Origin: Pseudomonas alcaligenes
GTDB lineage: Bacteria > Pseudomonadota > Gammaproteobacteria > Pseudomonadales > Pseudomonadaceae
DNA: 64,000 bases
Direction: 5' to 3'
Assembly (NCBI RefSeq): GCF_014490745.1
Contig: NZ_LZEU01000001.1
Coordinates: 1,449,501 to 1,513,500, forward strand
Positions 52,720 to 63,391 of the stretch are shown one piece after another (position 1 is the first letter of the stretch; each line of letters begins with the position of its first letter). The position numbers and the translations under genes are program-made. Below the pieces are notes generated by a model that did not search any database, had not been told where the DNA came from, and saw only the letters and a list, made by a program, of their open reading frames with translations.

Positions 52720-53301
52720 ATGCTAACCCAGGAAGACGATCAGCAGTTGGTCGAGCGGGTGCAGCGCGGCGACAAGCGGGCCTTCGATCTGCTGGTGCTC
52801 AAGTACCAGCACAAGATTCTCGGCTTGGTCGTGCGCTTTGTGCACGACAACCATGAGGCTCAGGATGTTGCCCAGGAAGCCTTTATTAAGGCTTATCGCG
52901 CGCTTGGCAATTTTCGCGGTGACAGCGCCTTTTATACCTGGCTGTACCGTATCGCCATCAACACGGCGAAGAACTATCTGGTGTCGCGCGGTCGGCGGCC
53001 GCCAGACAGTGATGTCAGTGCCGAGGATGCGGAGTTCTACGACGGCGACCATGCTCTGAAGGACAACGAGTCACCGGAACGGATGCTGCTGCGCGATGAG
53101 ATCGAGGCCACCGTGCATCGCACCATCCAGCAGTTGCCCGAAGATTTGCGCACTGCTCTGACCCTGCGCGAGTTTGATGGTTTGAGTTATGAGGACATTG
53201 CCAGTGCCATGCAGTGTCCGGTCGGTACCGTGCGCTCACGGATCTTCCGTGCCCGCGAGGCCATTGATAAGTCCCTGCAACCCTTGTTGCAGGAAGCCTG
53301 A
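52720..53301 (+). CDS. algU: Extracytoplasmic-function sigma factor AlgU (RpoE)
   Basis: 193-aa ECF sigma factor controlling envelope stress and exopolysaccharide genes. Region 2 includes HEAQDVAQEAFIKAYRAL and region 4 includes LSYEDIASAMQCPVGTVRSRIFRAREAI. AAGAGGAG precedes the ATG. It is held inactive by MucA, encoded 31 bp downstream. Confidence 0.96.
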   Translation: MLTQEDDQQLVERVQRGDKRAFDLLVLKYQHKILGLVVRFVHDNHEAQDVAQEAFIKAYRALGNFRGDSAFYTWLYRIAINTAKNYLVSRGRRPPDSDVSAEDAEFYDGDHALKDNESPERMLLRDEIEATVHRTIQQLPEDLRTALTLREFDGLSYEDIASAMQCPVGTVRSRIFRAREAIDKSLQPLLQEA

Positions 53302-53332
53302 GACAGCGGCGACAGCCAAGAGAGGAACCACC

Positions 53333-53920
53333 ATGAGTCGTGAAGCCCTACAGGAATCGCTGTCCGCGGTGATGGATAACGAAGCGGATGAACTGGAGTT
53401 GCGTCGGGTGCTGGCAGCCAGCGACGACGGCGAGTTGCGTGCGACCTGGGCACGCTACCAAGTTGCCCGTGCGGTGATGCATAAGGAGCTGCTGGAGCCG
53501 CGCCTGGATATCGCCGCAGCGGTTTCCGCTGCACTGGCCGAAGAAGCCGTACCGGCCAAGGCAGCGAACGGCTCCTGGCGCACTCTCGGGCGCCTGGCCG
53601 TGGCGGCGTCGGTGACGCTGGCGGTGCTGGCTGGCGTGCGCTTCTACAATCAGGATGAGCTGGGTGGTGCCCAGCTTGCCCAGAACGCGCAGCCAGGCCT
53701 GAGCCTGCCGCAGATGCAGGCCCAGGGGCCGGCCGTTCTGGCGGGTTACAGCGAGGGTGAAAGCCTGATGCCGCAACGTCCTGCCAGCCAGCTGTCTTCG
53801 GCCAACTGGCAGCAGCTGCGCCTGCCGACCTACCTGCGTCAGCATGCCCAGCAGGCCGCGGCCACTGGTGCGGATTCCGCACTGCCTTACGCCCGTGCCG
53901 CCAGCCTGGAAAATCGCTGA
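53333..53920 (+). CDS. mucA: Anti-sigma factor MucA (RseA)
   Basis: 195-aa inner-membrane anti-sigma factor binding AlgU. The cytoplasmic N-terminal domain begins MSREALQESLSAVMDNEADELELRRVL-like family sequence, one transmembrane helix lies at about residues 84-102, and a periplasmic tail follows. ATG 53333 with AGAGGAACC upstream. The frame is full length, so no mucoid-type truncation is seen. Confidence 0.94.
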   Translation: MSREALQESLSAVMDNEADELELRRVLAASDDGELRATWARYQVARAVMHKELLEPRLDIAAAVSAALAEEAVPAKAANGSWRTLGRLAVAASVTLAVLAGVRFYNQDELGGAQLAQNAQPGLSLPQMQAQGPAVLAGYSEGESLMPQRPASQLSSANWQQLRLPTYLRQHAQQAAATGADSALPYARAASLENR

Positions 53921-53928
53921 GGGGGTCT

Positions 53929-54870
53929 ATGCGCGCCATCCCGTTCATCGCACTGCTTGGCTGGCTGGCGACTCCTGTCGTCCAGGCAGCCGATGCACAG
54001 GAGTGGCTGCAGCGGATGGCTCAGTCCTCGCAGCAGAGTTTCCACGGCACCTTTGTCTATGAGCGCAACGGCAATTTCTCCACCCATGCGATCTGGCATC
54101 AGGCTGGCGCGCAAGGTGTGCGTGAGCGCCTGTTGCAACTCGATGGGCCGATCCAGGAAGTAGTGCGGGTCGATGGTCGGCCGCAATGCGTCAGTGGCGG
54201 CCTGGCCGATGAAGTGCCCGACGTGCAGTGGCCGGCGCCGCATCTGCAGGCGGCCCAGCTTGGCCAGCGTTACGAGTTTCGCTTGCTGGGCAAGTCGCGC
54301 ATTGCCGGGCGTGCTGCCGTCGTGCTGCTGCTGGTGCCGCGCGACCAGCATCGCTATGCCTTCGAGCTGCACCTGGACGAGGAGACGGCGCTGCCGCTCA
54401 AGTCGCTGCTGATCAGCGAGAAGGGGCAGTTGCTCGAGCGCTTCCAGTTCGTCGATCTGGACCTGTCCGCCGTGCCGGGCGATGAGGTGCTGCGCCCCAG
54501 CGAGGGCTGCAAGCCGGTTGCCCTGAGCAAGGTGGCGGAGCTGGCGCAGTCCTGGCGGGCTGGTTGGCTGCCGCCGGGTTTCGAGCTGAAGCAGGCGTTG
54601 CAGCGTCCCAGTCCGGCCTCGGCGGATCCCGTGGCCTGTCTGATGTATGGCGATGGCCTGGCGCGCTTCTCGGTTTTCCTCGAGCCACTGCGTGGTGCTG
54701 TGGTGGATGAGTCGCGCAATCAGCTGGGGCCGACCGCCGTGGTTTCCCGGCGCATGAGTACGGCAGATGGCGATGTGATGGTTACCGTGGTGGGTGAGAT
54801 CCCGCTGGGAACTGCCGAGCGGATTGCCTTGTCCATGCAGGAGCCAGCTGCGACCGCTCAGGCGCAGTGA
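53929..54870 (+). CDS. mucB: Periplasmic regulator MucB (RseB)
   Basis: 313-aa periplasmic protein that shields MucA from proteolysis. Signal peptide to about residue 20 (PVVQAADAQ). The LolA-like N-terminal domain contains SFHGTFVYERNG and the C-terminal domain includes SWRAGWLPPGFEL. It starts 8 bp after mucA. No mucC follows; 134 bp separate it from mucD. Confidence 0.94.
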   Translation: MRAIPFIALLGWLATPVVQAADAQEWLQRMAQSSQQSFHGTFVYERNGNFSTHAIWHQAGAQGVRERLLQLDGPIQEVVRVDGRPQCVSGGLADEVPDVQWPAPHLQAAQLGQRYEFRLLGKSRIAGRAAVVLLLVPRDQHRYAFELHLDEETALPLKSLLISEKGQLLERFQFVDLDLSAVPGDEVLRPSEGCKPVALSKVAELAQSWRAGWLPPGFELKQALQRPSPASADPVACLMYGDGLARFSVFLEPLRGAVVDESRNQLGPTAVVSRRMSTADGDVMVTVVGEIPLGTAERIALSMQEPAATAQAQ

Positions 54871-55004
54871 TGGGCGCATGCCGGTGCGCTGAAGGGATGT
54901 CGGGGCGGGATGGCCTGGGTCTTGGTGCCAATGGCCGCTGCATTCTGCGGGGCGGCCTGTTTCGTACGTAAACGCTTGTTCCTTCCTTGATGGAGCTGCA
55001 GTAA

Positions 55005-56426
55005 ATGCTGAACCTGAAATCCTCTTTGTCCGGCCTGCTGGCCTTGCTGCTGCTGGGCCAGGTTGTTGCGGCGCATGCCGAGTTGCCGGAGTTTACCGGG
55101 CTGGTCGAGCAGGCCTCGCCGGCAGTCGTGAATATCAGTACCCGACAGACCATCGCTCAGCGCGATGTTACCGTGCGCGGGCAGATGCCCGATCTGGAAG
55201 GTCTGCCGCCGCAGTTTCGCGAGTTTTTCGAACGCAGCCTGCCGCAGGCCCCGCGCGGGCAGGGCGGGCGTCAGCGCGAAGCGCAGTCGCTGGGCTCGGG
55301 CTTCATCATCTCGGATGACGGCTATGTGCTGACCAACAACCATGTGGTGGCCGACGCCGACGAAATCATCGTACGCCTGTCGGATCGCAGCGAGCTTAAG
55401 GCCAAGCTGGTTGGCGCCGATCCGCGTACCGATGTGGCCCTGCTCAAGGTCGAGGGCAAGAACCTGCCGACTGTGAAGATCGGCAAGTCCGATGACCTCA
55501 AAGTGGGCAGCTGGGTACTGGCCATCGGCTCGCCGTTCGGCTTCGACCATTCGGTGACGGCGGGGATCGTCTCGGCCAAAGGGCGCAGCCTGCCGAACGA
55601 GAACTATGTGCCGTTCATCCAGACCGACGTGGCGATCAACCCCGGCAACTCCGGCGGTCCGCTGTTCAATCTGGATGGCCAGGTGATCGGCATCAACTCG
55701 CAGATATTCACCCGTTCCGGTGGCTTCATGGGGCTGTCGTTTGCCATTCCCATCGATGTCGCCATGGACGTTGCCAGCCAGCTCAAGTCCGACGGCAAGG
55801 TCAGTCGCGGCTGGCTGGGCGTGGTGATTCAGGAAGTGAACAAGGATCTGGCCGAGTCCTTCGGTCTGGAGAAACCGGCTGGCGCCCTGGTGGCCCAGGT
55901 GATGGAAGATGGCCCGGCGGCCAAGGGCGGCCTGCAGGTCGGTGATGTGATCATCAGCCTGAATGACCAGCCGATCATCATGTCGGCCGATCTGCCCCAC
56001 CTGGTCGGGGCGATGAAGGCGGGTAGCAAGGCGACGCTGGCGATTGTGCGTGGCGGCGAGCGCAAGGAACTGCAGCTGATCGTCGGCAGTCTGCCGGAGG
56101 ATGACGACGAACTGGTTGCCGCGGGCGACGCGGGTGTCGAGCGCAGCAACAACCGCCTGGGTGTTGCCGTAGCCGAGTTGAGCGACGAGCAGAAGAAGGC
56201 GCTTGATCTGCGTGGCGGGGTGGTGATCAAGGAAGTGCAGGACGGCCCGGCGGCGCTGATCGGCCTGCGTCAGGGTGATGTGATCACGCACCTGAACAAC
56301 CGGGCGATCGATTCGCTGCAGACCTTTACCCAGATCGCCAAGGATCTGCCGGTCAATCGCTCGATATCGATGCGCGTCCTGCGCCAGGGCAGGGCCAGTT
56401 TCATTACCTTCAAGCTTGCCGAATAA
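55005..56426 (+). CDS. mucD: Periplasmic serine protease MucD (DegP/HtrA)
   Basis: 473-aa HtrA-family protease/chaperone. Signal peptide to about residue 25. Catalytic triad His113 (TNNHVV), Asp143 (TDVALLKV) and Ser216 (GNSGGPL). Two PDZ domains follow at about 265-360 and 385-470. It is the distal gene of the AlgU operon and normally limits AlgU activation by clearing misfolded proteins. A classical terminator follows. Confidence 0.95.
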   Translation: MLNLKSSLSGLLALLLLGQVVAAHAELPEFTGLVEQASPAVVNISTRQTIAQRDVTVRGQMPDLEGLPPQFREFFERSLPQAPRGQGGRQREAQSLGSGFIISDDGYVLTNNHVVADADEIIVRLSDRSELKAKLVGADPRTDVALLKVEGKNLPTVKIGKSDDLKVGSWVLAIGSPFGFDHSVTAGIVSAKGRSLPNENYVPFIQTDVAINPGNSGGPLFNLDGQVIGINSQIFTRSGGFMGLSFAIPIDVAMDVASQLKSDGKVSRGWLGVVIQEVNKDLAESFGLEKPAGALVAQVMEDGPAAKGGLQVGDVIISLNDQPIIMSADLPHLVGAMKAGSKATLAIVRGGERKELQLIVGSLPEDDDELVAAGDAGVERSNNRLGVAVAELSDEQKKALDLRGGVVIKEVQDGPAALIGLRQGDVITHLNNRAIDSLQTFTQIAKDLPVNRSISMRVLRQGRASFITFKLAE

Positions 56427-56445
56427 GCCGGCAGCAGGCAGTCGA

Positions 56446-56469
56446 GGGGCGGTTCTACCGCCCCTTTTT
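56446..56469 (+). terminator. Rho-independent terminator after mucD
   Basis: GGGGCGG-ttcta-CCGCCCC followed by TTTTT, 20 bp after the mucD stop; textbook form. Confidence 0.9.
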
Positions 56470-56577
56470 CTTGCCGGCGGCCGGTGGCTGTGGGTGACGC
56501 GGGCTGCGCCGATCGGGTAGAATTCCCGGCTATTTTTCGGTGGGCAGCCTGCCTGCGGCTTTTTTGAGTGTCGATCC

Positions 56578-58377
56578 GTGAGTGACCTGAGTCATATCCG
56601 CAATTTTTCCATCATCGCCCACATCGACCATGGCAAGTCGACCCTGGCCGACCGCTTCATCCAGATCTGCGGCGGTTTGTCCGAGCGCGAGATGGAGGCT
56701 CAGGTTCTGGACTCCATGGATCTGGAGCGCGAGCGCGGCATCACCATCAAGGCCCACAGCGTTACCCTGCACTACAAGGCGCAGGACGGTAAGACCTACC
56801 AGCTGAACTTCATCGATACCCCCGGTCACGTCGACTTTACCTACGAGGTGAGCCGCTCCCTGGCCGCCTGCGAAGGCGCGATCCTGGTGGTGGATGCCGG
56901 CCAGGGCGTCGAGGCCCAGTCCGTGGCCAACTGCTACACCGCCATCGAGCAGGGCCTCGAGGTCATGCCGGTGCTGAACAAGATGGATTTGCCCCAGGCC
57001 GAGCCGGAGCGGGTCAAGGACGAGATTGAACACATCATCGGCATCGACGCTACCGACGCCGTACCCTGCAGCGCCAAGAGCGGCATGGGCGTGCTTGATG
57101 TGCTCGAGCAACTGGTCAAGGTGATCCCGGCGCCCGAAGGCGACATCGAGGCGCCGCTGCAGGCGCTGATCATCGACTCCTGGTTCGACAATTACCTGGG
57201 TATCGTTTCCCTGGTACGGGTCAAACATGGCCGGATGAAGAAAGGCGACAAGATCCTGGTCAAGTCCACCGGCAAGGTGCACCAGGTCGACAGCGTCGGC
57301 GTGTTCACCCCGAAACACACCGAAACCAGCGATCTCAAAGCCGGTGAAGTGGGCTTCGTGATCGCCGGTATCAAGGACATTCACGGTGCGCCGGTGGGCG
57401 ACACCCTGACCCTGTCCAATACCCCGGACGTGGATGTGCTGCCGGGCTTCAAGCGCATCAAGCCGCAGGTCTACGCCGGCCTGTTCCCGGTCAGCTCCGA
57501 CGACTTCGAGGACTTCCGCGAAGCGCTGCAGAAGCTGACCCTGAACGATGCCGCCCTGCAGTACGAACCGGAAAGCTCCGATGCCCTGGGCTTCGGCTTC
57601 CGCATCGGCTTCCTCGGCATGCTGCACATGGAGATCATCCAGGAGCGCCTGGAGCGCGAATACGACCTGGATCTGATCACCACTGCGCCGACCGTGGTCT
57701 TCGAAGTGGAGATGAAGAACGGGGAGACGCTGTACGTCGACAACCCGTCCAAGCTGCCCGACCCATCCGGCATCCTCGACATGCGCGAGCCGATCGTGCG
57801 CGCCAACATCCTGGTGCCGCAGGAGCATCTGGGCAACGTCATCACCCTGTGCATCGAGAAGCGCGGTGTGCAGCGTGATCTGCAGTTCCTCAGCAGCCAG
57901 GTGCAGGTCTCCTACGACCTGCCGATGAACGAGGTGGTGCTGGACTTCTTCGACCGCCTGAAGTCGGTGAGCCGCGGCTATGCCTCGCTGGACTACAGCT
58001 TCGACCGCTTCCAGTCGGCCAACCTGGTGCGTCTGGACGTGATGATCAACGGCGAGAAGGTCGACGCCCTGGCGCTGATCGTGCATCGTGACCGCGCTCA
58101 TCACAAAGGCCGAGTACTGACCGAGAAGATGAAAGAGCTGATCCCGCGGCAGATGTTCGACGTGGCGATCCAGGCAGCCATCGGCGGCCAGATCATTGCC
58201 CGTACCACGGTCAAGGCATTGCGCAAGAACGTATTGGCCAAGTGCTACGGCGGCGACGTCAGCCGTAAGAAAAAACTGCTGGAGAAGCAGAAGGCCGGTA
58301 AGAAAAGGATGAAACAGGTCGGCAGTGTGGAAATTCCACAGGAAGCCTTCCTCGCCGTACTCAAAGTGGATAGCTAA
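56578..58377 (+). CDS. lepA: Elongation factor 4 (LepA)
   Basis: 599-aa translational GTPase of the ribosome. G1 [10 protein letters not shown]3 DTPGHVDF and G4 NKMD are readable, and the LepA-specific C-terminal domain includes [18 protein letters not shown]. Start is GTG 56578. lepB follows after 5 bp, the standard pairing. Confidence 0.97.
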   Translation: MSDLSHIRNFSIIAHIDHGKSTLADRFIQICGGLSEREMEAQVLDSMDLERERGITIKAHSVTLHYKAQDGKTYQLNFIDTPGHVDFTYEVSRSLAACEGAILVVDAGQGVEAQSVANCYTAIEQGLEVMPVLNKMDLPQAEPERVKDEIEHIIGIDATDAVPCSAKSGMGVLDVLEQLVKVIPAPEGDIEAPLQALIIDSWFDNYLGIVSLVRVKHGRMKKGDKILVKSTGKVHQVDSVGVFTPKHTETSDLKAGEVGFVIAGIKDIHGAPVGDTLTLSNTPDVDVLPGFKRIKPQVYAGLFPVSSDDFEDFREALQKLTLNDAALQYEPESSDALGFGFRIGFLGMLHMEIIQERLEREYDLDLITTAPTVVFEVEMKNGETLYVDNPSKLPDPSGILDMREPIVRANILVPQEHLGNVITLCIEKRGVQRDLQFLSSQVQVSYDLPMNEVVLDFFDRLKSVSRGYASLDYSFDRFQSANLVRLDVMINGEKVDALALIVHRDRAHHKGRVLTEKMKELIPRQMFDVAIQAAIGGQIIARTTVKALRKNVLAKCYGGDVSRKKKLLEKQKAGKKRMKQVGSVEIPQEAFLAVLKVDS

Positions 58378-58382
58378 GACCT

Positions 58383-59237
58383 ATGTCGTTCAACTTCCCG
58401 CTTATTCTGGTGATCGCCGTTGCGGTATGCGGCGTGTTGGCTCTGCTCGACCTGCTGCTGCTGGCCCCCCGCCGGCGGGTGGCGATTGCAACCTACGAGG
58501 GGCAGGTCGCTGAGCCCGACGAGCAGGTGCTGCAGCAGCTCAATCGCGAGCCGCTGCTGGTGGAGTACGGCAAGTCCTTCTTCCCGGTGCTGGCCATCGT
58601 GCTGGTGCTGCGTTCCTTCCTGCTGGAGCCATTCCAGATTCCGTCTGGCTCGATGAAGCCAACTCTGGAGGTGGGCGACTTCATCTTGGTCAACAAGTTT
58701 GCCTATGGCATTCGCCTGCCGGTGCTGGACACCAAGGTCATCGAGGTGGGCAATCCGCAGCGCGGCGACGTGATGGTGTTCCGCTATCCCAGCGACCCCA
58801 GCGTCAACTACATCAAGCGGGTGGTGGGGCTATCCGGTGACCGTATCCGCTATACCAGCAACAAGCGCCTGCTGATCAATGGCGAGCCGGTGACAGAGCA
58901 ACTGCTCGGCGAAGAGCCAGGCAGCCTCGGCAGCGTGGTGCTGTACAAGGAAAAGCTGGGCGAGGTCGAGCATCTGATCCGCAAGGAAATGCGCCGCTAC
59001 CGCATAGAGCCCAATACCGAGTGGGTGGTGCCGCAGGGCTACTACTTCATGATGGGCGACAACCGCGACAACTCCAATGACAGCCGCTACTGGAACGATC
59101 CGAAGATTGCCAAGGATCTGCTGGGCATGGTGCCGGATCGCAATATCGTCGGTAAGGCCTTTGCTGTCTGGATGAGCTGGCCCGAGCCCAAGCTGCGCAG
59201 CCTGCCGAACTTCTCCCGGATCGGTCTGATCCACTAA
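58383..59237 (+). CDS. lepB: Signal peptidase I (LepB)
   Basis: 284-aa inner-membrane protease removing Sec signal peptides. Two N-terminal transmembrane helices (about residues 5-27 and 65-81), catalytic Ser90 in PSGSMKPTL and the catalytic Lys in YIKRVVGLSGD. The later box MGDNRDNSNDSRYW is typical. Co-transcribed with lepA. Confidence 0.96.
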   Translation: MSFNFPLILVIAVAVCGVLALLDLLLLAPRRRVAIATYEGQVAEPDEQVLQQLNREPLLVEYGKSFFPVLAIVLVLRSFLLEPFQIPSGSMKPTLEVGDFILVNKFAYGIRLPVLDTKVIEVGNPQRGDVMVFRYPSDPSVNYIKRVVGLSGDRIRYTSNKRLLINGEPVTEQLLGEEPGSLGSVVLYKEKLGEVEHLIRKEMRRYRIEPNTEWVVPQGYYFMMGDNRDNSNDSRYWNDPKIAKDLLGMVPDRNIVGKAFAVWMSWPEPKLRSLPNFSRIGLIH

Positions 59238-59341
59238 TCGTGAAAAATGCGCAGTGCTGTTCAACCGGACGGCACCTGCCTATATATAGTCATGCCGCTC
59301 GCCTGCGGGCATAACAACAACACTGACAATTGGGGTCGAAC

Positions 59342-59719
59342 ATGACATTGGTTCGTTCGCAGAAAGGTATGTCCATGCTGGGCTGGATGGTTGTTCTGGT
59401 TCTGGTGGCATTCTTTGCCAGTACGGGGTTCAAGATGTTCCCCCATTACATGGATTTCTGGTCGCTGGAGAAGTCGATCATGGCGGTGGATACCGATCGG
59501 GCCCTGGAAGTTCATACCGTCCAGGACTTCTACAGCCATGTCGGGAAAGGCCTGATGGTCAACGGCATTCGCGATATCGACCTGGACGATGTTCTGGAGA
59601 TCAAGCTGGAGAACAACGAGTTTCTCGTGCACCTGAAGTATGAGAAGCGCGAGCCGCTGATCGAGAACCTCGATCTGGTGGCCACCTTCGATAAAGAATT
59701 CCGCGTAAGAGCACAGTGA
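59342..59719 (+). CDS. DUF4845 family membrane protein
   Basis: 125-aa protein with one N-terminal transmembrane helix (about residues 13-32, starting [16 protein letters not shown]) that looks pilin-like, and a small extracytoplasmic domain. Found between lepB and rnc in many Pseudomonas. Function unknown. Overlaps rnc by 4 bp (GTGA). Confidence 0.88.
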   Translation: MTLVRSQKGMSMLGWMVVLVLVAFFASTGFKMFPHYMDFWSLEKSIMAVDTDRALEVHTVQDFYSHVGKGLMVNGIRDIDLDDVLEIKLENNEFLVHLKYEKREPLIENLDLVATFDKEFRVRAQ

Positions 59720-60405
59720 GTACTTCGCTAGCTCGCCTCGAGCGTCAGCTCGGGTATACCTTCAAGGATCAGGAGCTGATGCTCCTGGCCCTGACTCATC
59801 GTAGTTTTGCCGGGCGCAATAACGAGCGCCTGGAGTTCCTCGGCGACGCCATCCTCAACTTCGCGGCCGGCGAGGCGTTGTTCCAGCGTTTCCCGCAGGC
59901 GCGCGAGGGCCAGTTGTCGCGTTTGCGCGCACGTCTGGTGAAAGGCGAGACACTGGCCGTGCTGGCTCGTGGTTTCGATCTTGGTGAATACTTGCGCTTG
60001 GGCTCCGGCGAGCTGAAGAGTGGTGGTTTCCGGCGCGAGTCGATCCTGGCCGATGCGCTTGAGGCGCTGATCGGCGCCATCTATCTGGATGCCGGCATGG
60101 AGGTCGCGCGCGAGCGGGTGCTGGCCTGGCTGAGCAACGAGCTCGACGGCCTCACCCTGGTGGATACCAACAAGGATCCGAAGACCCGCCTGCAGGAGTT
60201 TCTGCAGTCGCGTGGTGCTGAGCTGCCGCGTTACGAAGTGGTGGACATCCAGGGCGAGCCGCATTGCCGGACTTTTTTCGTGCAGTGCGAGATTGCCCTG
60301 CTGAGTGACAAGACCCAGGGCCATGGCGCCAGCCGGCGCATTGCCGAGCAGGCCGCCGCGGCTGCTGCCCTGGTGGCGCTGGGCGTGGAGAACAGTAATG
60401 ACTGA
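59716..60405 (+). CDS. rnc: Ribonuclease III
   Basis: 229-aa double-strand-specific RNase. The signature [13 protein letters not shown] lies near residue 36, and the C-terminal dsRNA-binding domain includes [11 protein letters not shown] and [14 protein letters not shown]. Starts at GTG 59716, overlapping the DUF4845 stop, and overlaps era by 8 bp. Confidence 0.96.
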   Translation: MSTSLARLERQLGYTFKDQELMLLALTHRSFAGRNNERLEFLGDAILNFAAGEALFQRFPQAREGQLSRLRARLVKGETLAVLARGFDLGEYLRLGSGELKSGGFRRESILADALEALIGAIYLDAGMEVARERVLAWLSNELDGLTLVDTNKDPKTRLQEFLQSRGAELPRYEVVDIQGEPHCRTFFVQCEIALLSDKTQGHGASRRIAEQAAAAAALVALGVENSND

Positions 60406-61300
60406 TGCACCCGTTAGCCGTTGCGGCTATGTCGCCATTGTCGGCCGTCCCAACGTGGGCAAGTCGACCCTGCTCAACCATATCCTTGGGCAGAAGCTGG
60501 CCATCACCTCGCGCAAGCCGCAGACCACCCGGCACAACATGCTCGGCATCAAGACCGAGGGCGAGGTGCAGGCCGTCTACGTCGACACCCCGGGCCTGCA
60601 CAAGAACAACGACAAAGCGCTCAACCGCTACATGAACAAGACCGCATCGAGCGCCCTGAAGGATGTCGATGTGGTGGTCTTCGTGGTCGACCGTACGCGC
60701 TGGACCGACGAGGATCAGCTGGTGCTCGAGCGTGTCCAGTACGTTCAGGGGCCGGTGATCCTGGCGGTGAACAAGGCGGATCGCCTGGAAGACAAGGCCG
60801 AGCTGCTGCCGCATCTGGAATGGTTGGCGCAGCAGTTGCCGAATGCCGAAGTGGTGCCGATCTCCGCCCTGCACGGGCAGAACCTCGATACCCTGGAGCG
60901 CCTGGTGGCGGAGCATCTGCCGGAGTCCGAGCATTTCTTCCCGGAAGACCAGATCACCGACCGCTCCAGTCGTTTCCTCGCCGCCGAACTGGTGCGCGAG
61001 AAGATCATGCGCCAGCTCGGTGCCGAGCTGCCGTACCAGATCACCGTGGAGATCGAGGAGTTCAAGCAGGAAGGTCGCATCCTGCATATTCACGGCCTGA
61101 TCCTGGTCGAGCGTGACGGCCAGAAGAAGATCATCATCGGCGACAAGGGTGAGCGCATCAAACGCATTGGCCAGGAGGCGCGCAAGGACATGGAGGTGCT
61201 GTTCGACTCCAAGGTCATGCTCAATCTGTGGGTCAAGGTCAAAGGCGGCTGGTCCGACGATGAGCGGGCCCTGCGTTCGCTGGGCTACACCGACATCTGA
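60398..61300 (+). CDS. era: GTPase Era
   Basis: 300-aa GTPase needed for 16S rRNA maturation. G1 GRPNVGKS, G3 DTPG and G4 NKAD, then a C-terminal KH domain ([18 protein letters not shown]). ATG 60398 overlaps rnc by 8 bp; the upstream extension is rejected because it lies inside rnc. Confidence 0.97.
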   Translation: MTDAPVSRCGYVAIVGRPNVGKSTLLNHILGQKLAITSRKPQTTRHNMLGIKTEGEVQAVYVDTPGLHKNNDKALNRYMNKTASSALKDVDVVVFVVDRTRWTDEDQLVLERVQYVQGPVILAVNKADRLEDKAELLPHLEWLAQQLPNAEVVPISALHGQNLDTLERLVAEHLPESEHFFPEDQITDRSSRFLAAELVREKIMRQLGAELPYQITVEIEEFKQEGRILHIHGLILVERDGQKKIIIGDKGERIKRIGQEARKDMEVLFDSKVMLNLWVKVKGGWSDDERALRSLGYTDI

Positions 61301-61303
61301 GCC

Positions 61304-62002
61304 ATGCAGGCCAGCACGCAACCGGTCTACGTGCTGCATAGCCGCGCCTACCGCGAGAGCAGTGCGCTGGTTGATCTGCTCACCCCGCAGGGGCGCATGC
61401 GCGCGGTACTGCGCGGTGCGCGGGGCAAGGCCGGTACCCTGGCTCGCCCGTTCATTCCGCTGGAGGTCGAGCTGCGCGGTCGCGGCGAGCTGAAGACCGT
61501 CGCGCGCCTGGAGGCTGGCGGGGTGCCCAACCTGTTGAGCGGCGCTGCCCTGTTCAGCGGCCTGTACCTCAATGAGCTGCTGATTCGCCTGCTGCCGGCG
61601 GAAGACCCTCATCCAGCCCTGTTCGAACATTACGCGCTGAGCCTGCAGGCACTGGCTGCCAATCCGCCGCTGGAGCCGTTGCTGCGCGCCTTCGAATGGC
61701 GTCTGCTGGACGAGCTGGGCTATGGTTTTGCCCTGGATTGCGATCTCACTGGCGCGCCGGTGCTCAGCAGCGGCCTCTATCGGCTGTTGCCAGAGGCTGG
61801 CCTAGAGGCGGTGGAGCAACTGCAGCCGGGCTTGTTCCAGGGCGCTGATCTGCTGGCCATGGCCCAGGCCGATTGGGCCTCTCCAGGCGCCCTGGCGGCG
61901 GCCAAACGCCTGATGCGCCAGGCCCTGGCACCTCATCTGGGCGGCCGACCGCTGGTCAGCCGCGAACTCTTCATGAATCTCAAGGAACCTGCCCGTGACT
62001 GA
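61304..62002 (+). CDS. recO: DNA repair protein RecO
   Basis: 232-aa recombination mediator working with RecR and RecF to load RecA. N-terminal OB-fold ([21 protein letters not shown]) and helical C-terminus. The zinc-binding Cys cluster of some RecO proteins is absent; only one Cys is visible. Overlaps pdxJ by 8 bp. Confidence 0.94.
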   Translation: MQASTQPVYVLHSRAYRESSALVDLLTPQGRMRAVLRGARGKAGTLARPFIPLEVELRGRGELKTVARLEAGGVPNLLSGAALFSGLYLNELLIRLLPAEDPHPALFEHYALSLQALAANPPLEPLLRAFEWRLLDELGYGFALDCDLTGAPVLSSGLYRLLPEAGLEAVEQLQPGLFQGADLLAMAQADWASPGALAAAKRLMRQALAPHLGGRPLVSRELFMNLKEPARD

Positions 62003-62741
62003 AGCCAACCGCATTCTCCTCGGCGTCAACATCGACCACGTCGCCACCCTGCGCCAGGCCCGCGGTACCCGTTACCCCGATCCGGTCAAGGCCGCCCTGG
62101 ATGCCGAGGAGGCCGGTGCCGACGGCATCACCGTGCACCTGCGCGAGGATCGCCGGCATATCCAGGAGCGTGATGTGCGCCTACTCAAGGAGGTGCTGCA
62201 GACGCGCATGAACTTCGAGATGGGCGTGACCGATTTCATGCTGGAGTTCGCCGAGAGCGTACGCCCCGAGCATATCTGCCTGGTGCCGGAGACCCGTCAG
62301 GAGCTGACCACCGAAGGCGGGCTGGACGTGGCCGGACAGGAGGAGCGAATCAAGGCGGCGGTGCAGCGCCTGAGCCGGCTGGGCTGCGAGGTGTCACTGT
62401 TCATCGACGCCGATGAGCGGCAGATCGAAGCGTCGCGCCGTGTCGGTGCGCCGGCCATCGAGCTGCATACCGGCCGCTACGCCGATGCACACTCGCCCGA
62501 GGAGGCCGCCCGCGAGCTGGCGCGCATCCGCGACGGGGTGGCCTGCGGCCTGGCCCATGGGCTGATCGTCAACGCCGGCCACGGCCTGCACTACCACAAC
62601 GTCGAGCCAGTGGCGGCGATTGCCGGTGTGCACGAGCTGAATATCGGCCACGCCATCGTCGCCCACGCGCTGTTTGTCGGCTTCAAGGGCGCGGTGGCGG
62701 AGATGAAGCAGCTGATCGTGGCGGCTGCCGCGCGCGGCTGA
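61995..62741 (+). CDS. pdxJ: Pyridoxine 5'-phosphate synthase PdxJ
   Basis: 248-aa TIM-barrel enzyme making pyridoxine phosphate. Family segments [32 protein letters not shown] and [14 protein letters not shown] include active-site His and Glu/Arg. Start GTG 61995 within recO. Last gene of the lepA-to-pdxJ run. Confidence 0.96.
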   Translation: MTEANRILLGVNIDHVATLRQARGTRYPDPVKAALDAEEAGADGITVHLREDRRHIQERDVRLLKEVLQTRMNFEMGVTDFMLEFAESVRPEHICLVPETRQELTTEGGLDVAGQEERIKAAVQRLSRLGCEVSLFIDADERQIEASRRVGAPAIELHTGRYADAHSPEEAARELARIRDGVACGLAHGLIVNAGHGLHYHNVEPVAAIAGVHELNIGHAIVAHALFVGFKGAVAEMKQLIVAAAARG

Positions 62742-62751
62742 GGCCGCTTCC

Positions 62752-62773
62752 GGCGCCGCCTTTGGGCGGCGCC
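62752..62773. terminator. Convergent hairpin after pdxJ
   Basis: GGCGCCGCC-ttt-GGGCGGCGCC, between pdxJ and a convergent gene whose stop is at 62780. Probably shared by both directions; no long T-run. Confidence 0.6.
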
Positions 62774-62779
62774 AAGCGC

Positions 62780-63334
62780 CTAGATCAGGCGCCGGAACTG
62801 GTGCCAGCGTTGCTGCACGGCCATTGCCCAGTCCGGCGTGGCATTGCCGATACCGGCGATCTCCAGGCGTGGATGGTGGGCGACGATATGGTTGAGGATC
62901 GGCTCCTGGGTCGGCTTCACGTCGACGAAGAACAGGTGCTTGCCTTCGTGCAGGCGTTCGGTGAAGCGGCGGAAAGCGTTGTTCGGCTGCTGCAGGCCAA
63001 ACAGGCTGCCCTCCCAGACGCTGAAGCCGATCATCACCACTGCCAGGAAGATGAAGGGCACCCAGCCGGCCGGGGTATCGCTCCAGCCGTTTAGCCAGGC
63101 GGTGAGCAGTACCAGGGCGGCCAGGGCGATGCCGATCAGGCTGCCGATCTGTCCAGAGTGGACGACGTCCTGCTTCATGAATGACGACACGTCATGCAGG
63201 TGATGGTGTTCGACTTCGGCATCCTGCTCACTCAGCACGTGAATCTGCTCGGTGCTGATGCCGCTGGCTTCCAGCTCGCTCTCGAGTTGTTCCAGCTCGT
63301 CCAGATTGTCACTGATGTAGAAGTGCCGGTTCAT
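62780..63334 (-). CDS. Small membrane protein of unknown function
   Basis: 184-aa protein with two central transmembrane helices (about residues 75-95 and 103-123) and soluble ends. The N-terminal half starts RHFYISDNLDELEQLE and has His-rich EVEHHHLHD; the C-terminal half contains GKHLFFVDV. The layout recalls stress-related two-helix proteins, but no function is assigned. ATG 63334 has GGAGGTG upstream; a longer frame to 63373 lacks one. Confidence 0.82.
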   Translation of the reverse strand: MNRHFYISDNLDELEQLESELEASGISTEQIHVLSEQDAEVEHHHLHDVSSFMKQDVVHSGQIGSLIGIALAALVLLTAWLNGWSDTPAGWVPFIFLAVVMIGFSVWEGSLFGLQQPNNAFRRFTERLHEGKHLFFVDVKPTQEPILNHIVAHHPRLEIAGIGNATPDWAMAVQQRWHQFRRLI

Positions 63335-63391
63335 AGCACACCTCCCGTCTCGTGGTGGTCGGGCCCCCATCATTGGCCATAAGCGGCCTGA

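Noticed and set aside
53333-53920. A mucoid-type mucA frameshift
   Set aside because: The frame is complete with intact transmembrane and periplasmic parts.
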